From the NCBI RefSeq assembly GCF_004364805.1, contig NZ_SOAP01000002.1, positions 930,001 through 994,000 on the forward strand: a DNA stretch of 64,000 nucleotides. Reading direction: 5' to 3'. Every line of letters begins with the position of its first letter. Positions within the stretch are counted from its first letter, which is position 1. Below the pieces are notes generated by a model, which was not told where the DNA came from, did not search any database, and was given only the letters and a program-made list of their open reading frames with translations. Of the stretch, positions 25,938 to 34,341 are shown piece by piece. A program made the translations under genes and the position numbers. The stretch is from Pelagimonas phthalicica. Lineage in GTDB: Bacteria; Pseudomonadota; Alphaproteobacteria; Rhodobacterales; Rhodobacteraceae.

Positions 25938-27419
25938 ATGAGCGATTTTTCCAATCCCGATGATGTGCTGTTCCGCCTCTTGGTTACTGTCGATGATGTC
26001 TGGGTCGGTCTTGCGGCGCTGGCGTTTACTCTCTTTGTGGTGCTGTTGGTTTGCGGCGTGCTGTTTCGGGACCGCGAAGACCGGCCTGTCTGGCTAAACC
26101 GTCTACAGGTCTGGTTGCGGGCCGAAGAGATGAACTCCGGCCTGTTTCTTGCGGTTGCAGCGCTCTGTTTGATCGGCGCGGGCTTGTGGTTGGCCTTGCT
26201 TCTGGTGTTGGTCACCGGGTTGTTCAGCCTCTTGGTCACGGTCCCCGATCTCAGGCCAAGCGAGGTGAAGCCCGGCGATTTCCGCTTTCTGCTCGCCCAA
26301 ATCGCCGGGCTCACGGCCGTTCTTGGGGCTGTTGTGGCCCTGCCCTTTACCGTGATCCGCTTGCGTCTGAGCCAAAAACAATCCCAAACCGCCCAAGCCG
26401 CCCTGTTCAACACCAAAATCACCGAAGCCGCCGCCGACCTGCACGCCATGCGGCAGGTGTCGAAAGAGGTGGACGGGAAGTGGGAGACGGTTTGGGAAGA
26501 CGATGTCGTGAGGCGAAACGCAGCCATAGATCGCTTAGAAGGACTGGTGCGTGAAGAGCCAGGGGAAGCTGGCCGTGTCTCTCGTTTACTTAGTGTCTAT
26601 GTGCGCGAGTTGTCAAAAAACTTTCCAGCGCAGAAACCACCGACTTCAGGAAAGGTGCAGAGTTGGGCAAAAAACTTGAAGCCAGCCAGATCTGATTTAG
26701 AACATGCGGTCCAAACACTTGGTCAGCTTTCTGCTATAGTTGATGTCTCTCAGAACGAATTATCCATCAACCTGTTCGGCGCAAACTTGCAAGGGATGGA
26801 CCTTTCAAAACTAAATTTCGCGTATGCTTCATTAAAAAATGTAAACTTTGATGGTGTACGGCTTTTCATGACCTCTTTTTCTCGAGCCCATTTAAGAAGC
26901 GCCACGTTTCACGGCTGTAGACTTATTGAAACCAGTTTCGTTGAAGCTGACCTTTGTGAAGTTAATTTCGGAAATTGTTTCTTCTTTAAAACAAATTGTT
27001 CGGGAGCAAGGTTCGACGACACTTCCCTACACTTTGTTCAGATTCACAGCTGTGACGCAACCGGTGCGTATTTCGAGAACATCGAGATACAATGGCATCA
27101 ACTAAGCCAAATGCTTACCACAGGTGCCTCCGTCAAATATTCAAACTTCGATGTGCAAGAAAACCGGCAATTGAGCTTTGGAGCAAGCCCTTTCTTATTG
27201 TCTACACCCTTCACCGAAGGTGAGAAACAACGGGTGAGATATGAGTGCCTTTCACATTTGGCGAAGACCGCGAACGAATTGTTCGGAGATGGTTCGGTAA
27301 CGCTCCCAGAAGAAATAGAACGCCCAACGCACTGGGTAAAGTCAGATCTCAGTGATAGCGACTTCAACACCCAATGGCGCGTCTGGGCCAAGACCAAGGG
27401 CGTCGACATTCCTCATTAA
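25938..27419 (+). CDS. Membrane-anchored pentapeptide-repeat protein
   Basis: Predicted 493 residues. Three or four helices (about 20-165) precede a conserved cytoplasmic segment PFTVIRLRLSQKQSQTAQAALFNTKITEAAADL and RRNAAIDRLEGLV...VSRLLSVYVRE, which is the module commonly placed before pentapeptide repeats in membrane proteins. From about residue 270 come pentapeptide-type turns: LFGANLQGMDLSKLNFAYASLKNVNFDGV, then repeated A/S(D/N)LxxVxF patterns to about 380. Such repeats form a right-handed beta-helix that binds proteins or nucleic acids. Bases 26560-27350 are clearly richer in A/T than the rest, while the last 40 bases return to GC-rich sequence, suggesting an exchanged core. The start ATG 25938 follows an in-frame TTG. 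Function is unknown. Confidence 0.85.
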   Translation: MSDFSNPDDVLFRLLVTVDDVWVGLAALAFTLFVVLLVCGVLFRDREDRPVWLNRLQVWLRAEEMNSGLFLAVAALCLIGAGLWLALLLVLVTGLFSLLVTVPDLRPSEVKPGDFRFLLAQIAGLTAVLGAVVALPFTVIRLRLSQKQSQTAQAALFNTKITEAAADLHAMRQVSKEVDGKWETVWEDDVVRRNAAIDRLEGLVREEPGEAGRVSRLLSVYVRELSKNFPAQKPPTSGKVQSWAKNLKPARSDLEHAVQTLGQLSAIVDVSQNELSINLFGANLQGMDLSKLNFAYASLKNVNFDGVRLFMTSFSRAHLRSATFHGCRLIETSFVEADLCEVNFGNCFFFKTNCSGARFDDTSLHFVQIHSCDATGAYFENIEIQWHQLSQMLTTGASVKYSNFDVQENRQLSFGASPFLLSTPFTEGEKQRVRYECLSHLAKTANELFGDGSVTLPEEIERPTHWVKSDLSDSDFNTQWRVWAKTKGVDIPH

Positions 27420-27495
27420 CCATCTCTGCCCTACCCTCCCCGCATAATCTGAGGCATAAGCCCAGCACGACTCAACCTAATCAGGAGCCAAGGCG

Positions 27496-28788
27496 ATGCA
27501 TGACATCCGCGCCATTCGTGAAAACCCCGCTGCATTTGATGCGGCTCTCTCGCGTCGTGGGATCGAAAATGCCTCATCCTCTCTCTTGAAACTGGATGAA
27601 GAGCGCCGCGCCGCGATCCTTGCCGCGGAAACCGCGCAGAGCGAGCAAAAGAAAGCCGCCAAAGAGGTGGGCGCCGCCAAGGCCAAAGGGGACGAGGCCG
27701 AATTTGAACGTCTGCGCGCCCTGGTCGGCGAGAAAAAGGCCGAAGTGGCCGATATGCAGACCAAGGCCAAGGATCTGGACGAAAAGCTGCAATATGAGCT
27801 CGCCGTCATCCCGAACCTGCCTTACGACGATGTGCCTTTGGGGGCCGATGAGGATGACAATGTCGAGATCCGCAAATGGGGCACGCCGCCCACGTTGGAT
27901 TTCGATGCCAAAGAGCATTTTGAACTGACCTCGGTTGCCGCAAGTATGGATTTTGAAACCGCGGCCAAGACGTCTGGGTCGCGTTTCGTGATGCTCAAGG
28001 GGGCCGTGGCCCGCATCCACCGCGCGCTGGCGCAGTTCATGATCGACACCCATGTGGATCAGAACGGGCTGCAAGAGGTGAATTCGCCGGTTTTGGTGCG
28101 CGATGACGCCATGTATGGCACTGATAAGCTGCCGAAATTTGGTGAGGACAGCTATCAGACCACCAATGGCTGGTGGCTGGTGCCCACCTCCGAAGTGCCG
28201 CTGACCTATACCGTGGCCGGAGACATTGTAGAGGAAAGCGCCCTGCCGATCCGCATGACCGCGCATACACTGTGTTTCCGCTCGGAGGCAGGCAGCGCAG
28301 GCAAGGATACATCCGGAATGCTGCGTCAGCACCAGTTCGAAAAGGTCGAAATGGTCTCGATCACCCATCCGACGCAATCGGATGCGGAACAGCAACGCAT
28401 GTTGGATTGTGCGCAAGGGATCCTTGAGACCCTGGGCATTCCCTATCGCACCGTCACTTTGTGCACCGGTGATATGGGTTTTGGCGCGCGTCGTACCTAT
28501 GACATCGAGGCTTGGCTGCCTGGTCAGAATGCCTATCGCGAGATTTCTTCGGTTTCCACCACCGGCGATTTCCAGGCGCGCCGCATGAATGCGCGTTTCC
28601 GCCCGGCAGATGGCGGCAAGCCGGAATTCCTGCACACGCTGAACGGCTCCGGCCTTGCCGTGGGGCGTTGCCTGATTGCGGTTCTGGAAAACGGACAACA
28701 AGCGGATGGTTCGGTAAAACTGCCCGAGGCGCTCGGCCCTTATCTTGGCGGCAAGCTGACCCTGAATGTGGATGGCACACTGAGCTAA
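27496..28788 (+). CDS. serS: Serine--tRNA ligase
   Basis: Predicted 430 residues, class II synthetase charging tRNA-Ser. The N-terminal tRNA-binding coiled-coil arm (about 30-100, rich in E, K and A) is present. Motif 2 is seen as [27 protein letters not shown] and motif 3 as [20 protein letters not shown]. Length and organisation are standard. AGGAGCCAAGGCG lies upstream of the ATG. A bidirectional terminator separates it from the convergent TetR gene. Confidence 0.98.
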   Translation: MHDIRAIRENPAAFDAALSRRGIENASSSLLKLDEERRAAILAAETAQSEQKKAAKEVGAAKAKGDEAEFERLRALVGEKKAEVADMQTKAKDLDEKLQYELAVIPNLPYDDVPLGADEDDNVEIRKWGTPPTLDFDAKEHFELTSVAASMDFETAAKTSGSRFVMLKGAVARIHRALAQFMIDTHVDQNGLQEVNSPVLVRDDAMYGTDKLPKFGEDSYQTTNGWWLVPTSEVPLTYTVAGDIVEESALPIRMTAHTLCFRSEAGSAGKDTSGMLRQHQFEKVEMVSITHPTQSDAEQQRMLDCAQGILETLGIPYRTVTLCTGDMGFGARRTYDIEAWLPGQNAYREISSVSTTGDFQARRMNARFRPADGGKPEFLHTLNGSGLAVGRCLIAVLENGQQADGSVKLPEALGPYLGGKLTLNVDGTLS

Positions 28789-28796
28789 CCCATAGA

Positions 28797-28826
28797 AAAG
28801 GCCCGGTTCTTCCGGGCCTTTCCTTT
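28797..28826. terminator. Terminator between serS and the TetR gene (usable from both sides)
   Basis: AAAGGCCCGG, loop TTCTT, CCGGGCCTTT forms a 10-bp stem, followed on the plus strand by CCTTTAA. The A-rich left arm gives a short U-run for the convergent minus-strand gene. Confidence 0.9.
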
Positions 28827-29433
28827 AATGCTGTTGCTGCGACCAAGGCAGGCTATCAATGGCCATATCAATGATGACCTGTAATTGCCCACGCTCCGCC
28901 CCGGTGCGCGCAAGCGAGGCAATGGCGACGATCTGACCATTCAAAAACAGCTGCAACCGATCAAGATCCGCTTCCCCCCGCAGCTCCCCATCTGCCACCG
29001 CTTTTTGCAGCCGATCCGCCAGTGCCTCCCTGCCCTTGGCGGTCAATTCCGCCAATCTCACCCCGACAGGGTCCGAGGTTTCGCCGAAATCAAAGCTGGC
29101 CATGACACACATACAACCATGCGGATGATCGTTGAGAGTCATGCCATTGGCCAATGTGTTTAAATAGGTTGTCAGATCTTCTTCGAACGTCCCTGTCCCC
29201 AGCTGAAAGGCCGTGTGAACGGGTTCCCCATATTTGGCCACATAGCGTTCCAAGCTTTTGATAAACAAAGCATCCTTGTCGCCAAAATTGGCATAGAGCC
29301 CGGGTTTTGCCATCCCGGTCGCTGCGGAAATATCGTTCATCGACGTCCCAGCGTAACCCTGTTTCCAAAACAAAACCAAGGCCTTGGACAAGGCGTCTTC
29401 GGGATCCATTTTTCTGGGGCGTCCACGTGGCAT
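28825..29433 (-). CDS. TetR family transcriptional regulator
   Basis: Predicted 202 residues. The N-terminal helix-turn-helix reads GRPRKMDPEDALSKALVLFWKQGYAGTSMNDISAATGMAKPGLYANFGDKDALF, a textbook TetR DNA-binding domain. The C-terminal ligand domain has TFEEDLTTYLNTL and a CMCVMASFD segment with two cysteines. It is divergent from an SDR gene, and two operator-like palindromes lie between them, so it most likely represses both its own gene and the SDR gene, responding to an unknown ligand. ATG 29433 is favoured; a GTG at 29445 would add four residues. Confidence 0.93.
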   Translation of the reverse strand: MPRGRPRKMDPEDALSKALVLFWKQGYAGTSMNDISAATGMAKPGLYANFGDKDALFIKSLERYVAKYGEPVHTAFQLGTGTFEEDLTTYLNTLANGMTLNDHPHGCMCVMASFDFGETSDPVGVRLAELTAKGREALADRLQKAVADGELRGEADLDRLQLFLNGQIVAIASLARTGAERGQLQVIIDMAIDSLPWSQQQH

Positions 29434-29452
29434 CAATGCTCTCACTTTTTTG

Positions 29453-29464
29453 TACCAATTGGTA
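29453..29464. promoter_or_regulatory. Operator palindrome 1, TetR/SDR interval
   Basis: TACCAATTGGTA is a perfect 12-base palindrome, 20 bases upstream of the TetR start. It shares the half-site TACCA/TGGTA with the second palindrome at 29503, which supports a common binding protein, presumably the adjacent TetR regulator. Confidence 0.75.
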
Positions 29465-29502
29465 TTTAATCATCTTGACTTCATTCTGCAAAGGCTCAAT
29501 TT

Positions 29503-29520
29503 AAATACCACTTGGTATTT
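29503..29520. promoter_or_regulatory. Operator palindrome 2, TetR/SDR interval
   Basis: AAATACCA-CT-TGGTATTT has 8-base arms around two bases and lies just before the SDR ribosome-binding site (AAAGGATGACCCA). The shared core with palindrome 1 is TACCANNTGGTA, so binding here would block the SDR gene. Confidence 0.8.
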
Positions 29521-29534
29521 TAAAGGATGACCCA

Positions 29535-30284
29535 ATGACCAATCTCACCGACAGCACCGTTTTCCTCACCGGCTCCAATCGTGGAATCGGGCGCGCTCTG
29601 GCCGAGGCGCTTCTGCGCGCAGGCGTTCTCAAACTCTATGCGGCGGCGCGCGATACCGCTGCCATCGCCGACCTTACCGCCGCCCATCCGGACCGGGTTA
29701 TTCCCGTCACCTTGGACGTGACCAAAGCAGCCGACATCGCGCAGGCCGTCGCTGCGGCCAAGGACACCACGCTTTTGATCAACAATGCCGGGGTGGCGGG
29801 CTTTACCAGTTCCATGTCCGAAAATGCTGTGGAAAAGGCGCGGTTTGAAATTGATGTGAATTACATCGCGCCGCTGGCTCTCACTCAGGCCTTTGCACCG
29901 GTCCTCAAGGCAAATGGCGGCGGCGGCGTCGTTTCTGTCAGCTCCATCGCAGCCCTGTCCAACTTTCCGGTTTTGGGCACCTATTCGGCGTCCAAGGCGG
30001 CGGTACATTCGCTGATGCAAGCGTTTCGGGCCGAGCTGGCTGCGCAGGGCACTTATGTTGGCACCGTCTATCCCGGCCCGGTCGACACGGATATGGCCGC
30101 TGGTCTGGAGTCCGAAAAAACCCCGGCGGCTGATGTCGCGCAGGCCATCCTTGACGGGATCGCAGCAAAGCAAGCCGAGATTTTCCCTGACGCGGCCTCG
30201 CAGGGCATGATCGCCGTTCATGACAAGGACCGTCACGAACTCGAAGCAATGACAGGCAGCTTCCTACCAGCGGCGCAAGCCTAG
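29535..30284 (+). CDS. Short-chain dehydrogenase/reductase, TetR-controlled
   Basis: Predicted 249 residues, classical SDR. The cofactor motif is TGSNRGIGRAL, NNAG is at LLINNAGVAGF, the active-site serine is in VSVSSIAALS, and YSASK supplies the catalytic Tyr and Lys. The enzyme oxidises or reduces an unknown alcohol or carbonyl with NAD(P)H. It is divergent from the TetR regulator with two operators in between, a common arrangement for stress or solvent-response reductases. AAAGGA lies 8 bases upstream of the ATG. Confidence 0.93.
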   Translation: MTNLTDSTVFLTGSNRGIGRALAEALLRAGVLKLYAAARDTAAIADLTAAHPDRVIPVTLDVTKAADIAQAVAAAKDTTLLINNAGVAGFTSSMSENAVEKARFEIDVNYIAPLALTQAFAPVLKANGGGGVVSVSSIAALSNFPVLGTYSASKAAVHSLMQAFRAELAAQGTYVGTVYPGPVDTDMAAGLESEKTPAADVAQAILDGIAAKQAEIFPDAASQGMIAVHDKDRHELEAMTGSFLPAAQA

Positions 30285-30290
30285 GGCCTG

Positions 30291-30362
30291 GTTTCTTCTT
30301 GGCCGAAATATCCCGGGGGAGTCACAAGCTTGCTTGTGACGGGGGCAGCGCCCCCTCCCCGG
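30291..30362 (-). repeat. Composite 3' element, copy 4
   Basis: Minus-strand copy after der and convergent with the SDR gene. It has GGGGGC/GCCCCC, then GTCACAAG-CAAG-CTTGTGAC and the tail CCCCCGGGATATTTCGGCC with AAGAAGAAA. The second stem differs completely in sequence from the other copies but keeps both pairing and loop. Confidence 0.85.
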
Positions 30363-30377
30363 TTCTCGCAAACGGCG

Positions 30378-31838
30378 TCAGTCTTTTTGCTTGGGCAACT
30401 TGCCCAGGTGTTTCTTCAACGCCCCGGCATTCTTTTTCTTACGGCCCTTATAGGGGTTCTTGTCCCCCTGCCCGCGCATGGTCAGACGGATGGGCGTTCC
30501 CGGCATGTCGAAATCCTCGCGCATGCCATTGACCAGATAGCGCGAATAGCTCTCGGGTAGTTTGTCGGGATGGGAGCACATGACGACGAACCCAGGTGGT
30601 CGGGTCTTGGCCTGTGTCATGTAGCGCAGTTTGATCCGCCGCCCCTGTGGGGCGGGCGGCGGATGGCGTTCGATCATGGTCTGCAGCCAGCGGTTCAATT
30701 GCGCGGTCGGGACGCGACGATTCCAAACGTCATGGGCCTTCATGATGGCGGCGTGCAACCGCTCCATACCCCGCCCGGTGCGGGCGGAGACGGTCACCAA
30801 GGGCGCGCCGCGCAGCTGGGGCAACAACCGCTCAAAAGCTTCTTTCAGCTCTTTCAGCTTTTCCTGCTTTTCGTCCTCGACATCCCATTTGTTGACCGCC
30901 ACGACGACCGCGCGACCTTCGCGTTCTGCAAGGTCGGCGATCTTGAGGTCCTGTGTCTCAAAGGGAATGGCCGCATCCAACAGCACCACGACCACCTCGG
31001 CAAATTTCACCGCACGAATGCCGTCGGAGACCGAGAGTTTCTCTACCTTTTCCTGCACTTTGGCGCGTTTGCGCATCCCGGCCGTGTCAAAGATCCGCAT
31101 ATGGGTGCCATTCCATTCTTTTTGAACAGAAATCGCATCGCGGGTGATCCCGGCCTCGGGGCCCGTCAATAGGCGATCTTCGCCGATGATCTGGTTGATC
31201 AGGGTCGATTTACCCGCATTCGGGCGGCCCACCACAGCGATCTGCAACGGCTTATCCGCGGTGATCGGGCGTGGCGCGTCTGGGTCATCGTCGTCGACCT
31301 CAACCTCGATCTCGGGCGCATCAGCCTCGGCGCGTTCCTTGAACTCTTCGTCAATGGGCAGCAGGGCCGAATAGAGCTCGTTCATGCCCTCGCCATGTTC
31401 GGCAGAAATGCGCAAGGGTTCGCCGAGCCCAAGCGCATAGGCTTCCATCACACCGGCATCTGCCGCCACGCCTTCGGCCTTGTTGGCCGCCAAAATCACC
31501 TTATCGGCGCGTTTGCGCAGGATTTCGGTAAACACTTCGTCATCCGGCAAAATCCCGGCCCGCGCATCAATTAGGAACAGACAAACATCGGCCATATCCA
31601 CAGCGCGTTCCGTCAGGCGGCGCATCCGCGCTGGCAGGGAATCGTCGGTTTCGTTTTCCAGTCCCGCCGTGTCGATCACCGTAAAGCGGATGTCGCCGAG
31701 CTTGGCCTCTCCCTCGCGCAAATCACGCGTCACCCCAGGCTGGTCATCGACCAAGGCCAGACGTTTGCCCACAAGGCGGTTGAACAGGGTCGACTTGCCC
31801 ACATTGGGGCGGCCAACAATGGCGAGGGTGAAAGACAT
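30378..31838 (-). CDS. der: Ribosome assembly GTPase Der (EngA)
   Basis: Predicted 486 residues with two tandem GTPase domains. The first has GRPNVGKST (8-16), the second [13 protein letters not shown] in the second and AANKAEG in the first serve base recognition. An acidic linker ([14 protein letters not shown]) separates them, and the C-terminal KH-like domain ends with a basic tail. Der assists 50S ribosome assembly. GGAG lies upstream of the ATG. It follows bamB and the YfgM-like gene on the same strand, the conserved YfgM-BamB-Der order. Confidence 0.97.
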   Translation of the reverse strand: MSFTLAIVGRPNVGKSTLFNRLVGKRLALVDDQPGVTRDLREGEAKLGDIRFTVIDTAGLENETDDSLPARMRRLTERAVDMADVCLFLIDARAGILPDDEVFTEILRKRADKVILAANKAEGVAADAGVMEAYALGLGEPLRISAEHGEGMNELYSALLPIDEEFKERAEADAPEIEVEVDDDDPDAPRPITADKPLQIAVVGRPNAGKSTLINQIIGEDRLLTGPEAGITRDAISVQKEWNGTHMRIFDTAGMRKRAKVQEKVEKLSVSDGIRAVKFAEVVVVLLDAAIPFETQDLKIADLAEREGRAVVVAVNKWDVEDEKQEKLKELKEAFERLLPQLRGAPLVTVSARTGRGMERLHAAIMKAHDVWNRRVPTAQLNRWLQTMIERHPPPAPQGRRIKLRYMTQAKTRPPGFVVMCSHPDKLPESYSRYLVNGMREDFDMPGTPIRLTMRGQGDKNPYKGRKKKNAGALKKHLGKLPKQKD

Positions 31839-31920
31839 GGGTGATACTCCGGGTCAAGCAGCCCGCTTAGACTATTTTTTCCAGACAGGGAAGCCCTGTG
31901 TTTCAGGCAAACGCAACGCC

Positions 31921-31965
31921 CAAATTCCGTGTACGGAATTTGCAAAACTTTTCACAAAAGTTTTG
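31921..31965 (-). terminator. Tandem hairpins after bamB; first belongs to a short repeat family
   Basis: Downstream of the bamB stop on the minus strand come CAAAACTTTT-loop-AAAAGTTTTG (31943-31965, 10-bp stem) and CAAATTCCG-4 bases-CGGAATTTG (31921-31942, 9-bp stem). The second matches the hairpin at 63456 exactly in both arms. Together they probably stop or stabilise the bamB transcript before der. Confidence 0.7.
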
Positions 31966-31988
31966 AGCGCCAGCCAGTCACGACGCGC

Positions 31989-33326
31989 TTACCGATAGGC
32001 GTGCAGAACCCCATCACCGGACACAACATAAAGCGTATTACCTGCAACCACGGGCCGTGCGGTCGCACCGCCCTTGATGTCAAAGGCCGAGAGCAACGCC
32101 CCGTCTTCCGGCGCAAAGCTGCGCACCTTTCCGTCGCTTCCTGCAACGATCAGGCGACCGCCCGCCAGAATTGGCCCGTAATGCGCATAGCTGCTGTCGC
32201 GTCGCTTGTTCGGCTTTTTGCGCGAGACCCATCCAGGCAGATCCTTGGCCCAGATCTGTTCACCTGTGGCTGCATCCAACCGAACCAGTTCATTACGATC
32301 CGACACAAAGAACACGGAATCGCCTGCTGGCCAAACCGGCCCCAAGGCCCCTTGCTTGGTTGTCCAAAGACGATCGCCATTGAACAGCGACAGCGCCACA
32401 ACCCGCCCAGAATGCGTGCCAACGTAAACCGTGTCACCCGAGATCACTGGATCGCCGGTCACATCATCGACATTGGCAACGGAAATACCGTTGCGACGGC
32501 CAAGGATATCGGCGCTCCACAATTGCAACCCGCCCTGACGGAAGGCGGCCTGCACGTTGGATTCGCCAAAAGAGAAAACCACATGTTTGTCGCTGACAGC
32601 CGGGGCTGGCGTTCCAGCGACATTATGCGCGTCTCCTGCCCCTTCGATCTGCCAACGGATCCGGCCGCTATCAGCCTCAAGCGCCCAGGCGACCTTGTCA
32701 CCGGATACGATATACAAAACGCCATCTCGAACCGTTGGTGCGCCTGTGGCTGTGCCGCCCAGGCGCTGCACCCACAGCTCCTTGCCATTGCTGGCATCCA
32801 GCGCGGAGACCGTGCCAAAGCCCGAGGCCACATAGAGCACGCCACCGACCACGGCCAAGCCACCGCCACGTGCCTCTTTGGCATTGTCTTGCAATGGCGT
32901 CAGATCACGGTTCCACAGGGTTTCGCCCGAGGTGGACACCGCGCGCACAACAAAGGCCGCATCCATCACAAAGACACGCCCATCGGCCACAACCGGATCA
33001 ACGTTCAGGCGCACCTTGCGGCTGTCGCCTTCGCCAATTTTTGCGGCCCAGATTTGACCCAGGGATTTACCAAGCGCGGGATGAGAAATCCGCGCATGCG
33101 GCGATACCATGCTTTGGGTCCAGGAACTGTTGGATTGCGAGGCCAGCAGTGACAAGGCGCGCGATCCATCGGTGCTTAGTGGCGCATCCGACTGGTAATC
33201 GCCTTTCAGAACCTCGCGGACCCCCAACCTTTCACCGGTCAGAATTTCCTCGCGTTCCGCACAGCCAGCAAGGGTCAACGCCCCGACAACCAGTCCGACA
33301 AATCCGAACATGTTTGCTTTGTGCAT
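31989..33326 (-). CDS. bamB: PQQ-repeat beta-propeller lipoprotein, BamB-like
   Basis: Predicted 445-residue lipoprotein: signal peptide with lipobox LAGC (C22), then eight blades of the beta-propeller with repeated segments such as GTVSALDASNGKELW, YIVSGDKVAWALEADSGRIRW and GRVVALSLFNGDRLW. BamB is the scaffold of the outer-membrane protein assembly (BAM) complex. Its position between a YfgM-like gene and der is the conserved order and supports the assignment over other PQQ-repeat proteins. ATG 33326 starts the lipoprotein signal; an upstream in-frame codon would bury it. Confidence 0.88.
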   Translation of the reverse strand: MHKANMFGFVGLVVGALTLAGCAEREEILTGERLGVREVLKGDYQSDAPLSTDGSRALSLLASQSNSSWTQSMVSPHARISHPALGKSLGQIWAAKIGEGDSRKVRLNVDPVVADGRVFVMDAAFVVRAVSTSGETLWNRDLTPLQDNAKEARGGGLAVVGGVLYVASGFGTVSALDASNGKELWVQRLGGTATGAPTVRDGVLYIVSGDKVAWALEADSGRIRWQIEGAGDAHNVAGTPAPAVSDKHVVFSFGESNVQAAFRQGGLQLWSADILGRRNGISVANVDDVTGDPVISGDTVYVGTHSGRVVALSLFNGDRLWTTKQGALGPVWPAGDSVFFVSDRNELVRLDAATGEQIWAKDLPGWVSRKKPNKRRDSSYAHYGPILAGGRLIVAGSDGKVRSFAPEDGALLSAFDIKGGATARPVVAGNTLYVVSGDGVLHAYR

Positions 33327-33373
33327 GTGATGCCCCTTCCCACCGCAATAATGACTGCTCTGCAATCTTAGTA

Positions 33374-34030
33374 TCAGCTCTGGTCTACTGTACCGCCCAG
33401 CGCCACAATCAACTGACTTGCGCGCCGACGCAAGCCCGAGGTCACTTCGGAATCCACAAGGATCGCCTGAAGACGTTCCAAAGCCGCCAATTTTTCGCCG
33501 GTTTCAATCTCGATCAAAGCCAGTTGTTCCTCGGCCAACAGGCGCAAAGGCTGCCCGGCAATGGCCAGAGCCTCAAACCCGGAACGGCGCTCATCCACTG
33601 ACAAGGTTTCAGCGCCGCTTGCCAGCGCTTTGTAGCTGGCAATCTGGCGGTAGATGCTGGGCAGATCGGCATTATTGGACACGGCCTGAAGGCGGGCAAT
33701 CGCCGCTGCATCGTCGCCCTCTTCGCCCTGCTCTGCTGCAATCAGCATGTCCAGAATCGCTTTGCTATCAGGCGATTCGACCGTCAAGGCATCCAGGGCC
33801 TTAACACGTTCACCAACATCTTCATTCTCAAGCGCCGTCAGGATCCCGTCGCCAAAGGCCTGCGCCGACGCGCTCTGTGTGGCGATCTGGTATTCCCGCC
33901 AGGCGGTGCCGCCCACGATACCGAAAACCACCACAATCGCGATCCAGCCATAGCGGCGCAAATAGCCGTACAAACGGTCGCGGCGCACCTCTTCGCTGAC
34001 TTCTTCGATGAAACTGTCCGGATTGCTCAC
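33374..34030 (-). CDS. YfgM-like tetratricopeptide membrane protein
   Basis: Predicted 218 residues starting at GTG 34030, which has AGGGAG 8 bases upstream. The N-terminus SNPDSFIEEVSEEVRRDRLYGYLRRYGW and one membrane helix (IAIVVVFGIVGGTAW) are followed by a TPR-like helical domain to the C-terminus. YfgM is an inner-membrane partner of the Sec and PpiD system that helps periplasmic folding; the sequence match is to its domain layout and to the position before bamB, so the role is inferred. Its stop is 47 bases from the bamB start. Confidence 0.85.
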   Translation of the reverse strand: MSNPDSFIEEVSEEVRRDRLYGYLRRYGWIAIVVVFGIVGGTAWREYQIATQSASAQAFGDGILTALENEDVGERVKALDALTVESPDSKAILDMLIAAEQGEEGDDAAAIARLQAVSNNADLPSIYRQIASYKALASGAETLSVDERRSGFEALAIAGQPLRLLAEEQLALIEIETGEKLAALERLQAILVDSEVTSGLRRRASQLIVALGGTVDQS

Positions 34031-34341
34031 TACCGTCTCCCTGCGCGACACATGGCGTCACTTTCTGCTTTTGCCTCTCATACCCCGGCTCTGTGCCGGT
34101 GCCAAGGTATCTCAACTGCCCATTTTTGGCACCATCAGGCCGCAAAAACGCCAGATCTGCCTGTAAAGCAGCAAAAAATGGCTCACATGTCCTTGAAGAT
34201 GACTCTGGGGCACCTTAAAAATGAACTGGTTGGTTTAGAATTTCGCGTTAAATGAGTCTCAGGTCTTTGTTTGTTGAAGAACACGACCTATATAGTCAAC
34301 GCGTATGTTACGCCAATTAACATAAAGACAGTGGAAATCGG
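34031..34341. promoter_or_regulatory. Divergent region with promoter and operator for the RND efflux pair
   Basis: TTGTTT (34267-34272) and TATATA (34289-34294) are 16 bases apart, a good sigma-70 promoter facing the adaptor gene. Ten bases after the -10 box, TATGTTA-7 bases-TAACATA (34304-34324) is a perfect 7-bp inverted repeat, well placed for a repressor. No regulator gene is adjacent. The rest of the interval shows nothing clear. Confidence 0.55.

Noticed and set aside
27574-28701. Antisense frame of 375 codons opposite serS
   Set aside because: Typical shadow of a conserved gene in GC-rich DNA; no Shine-Dalgarno.
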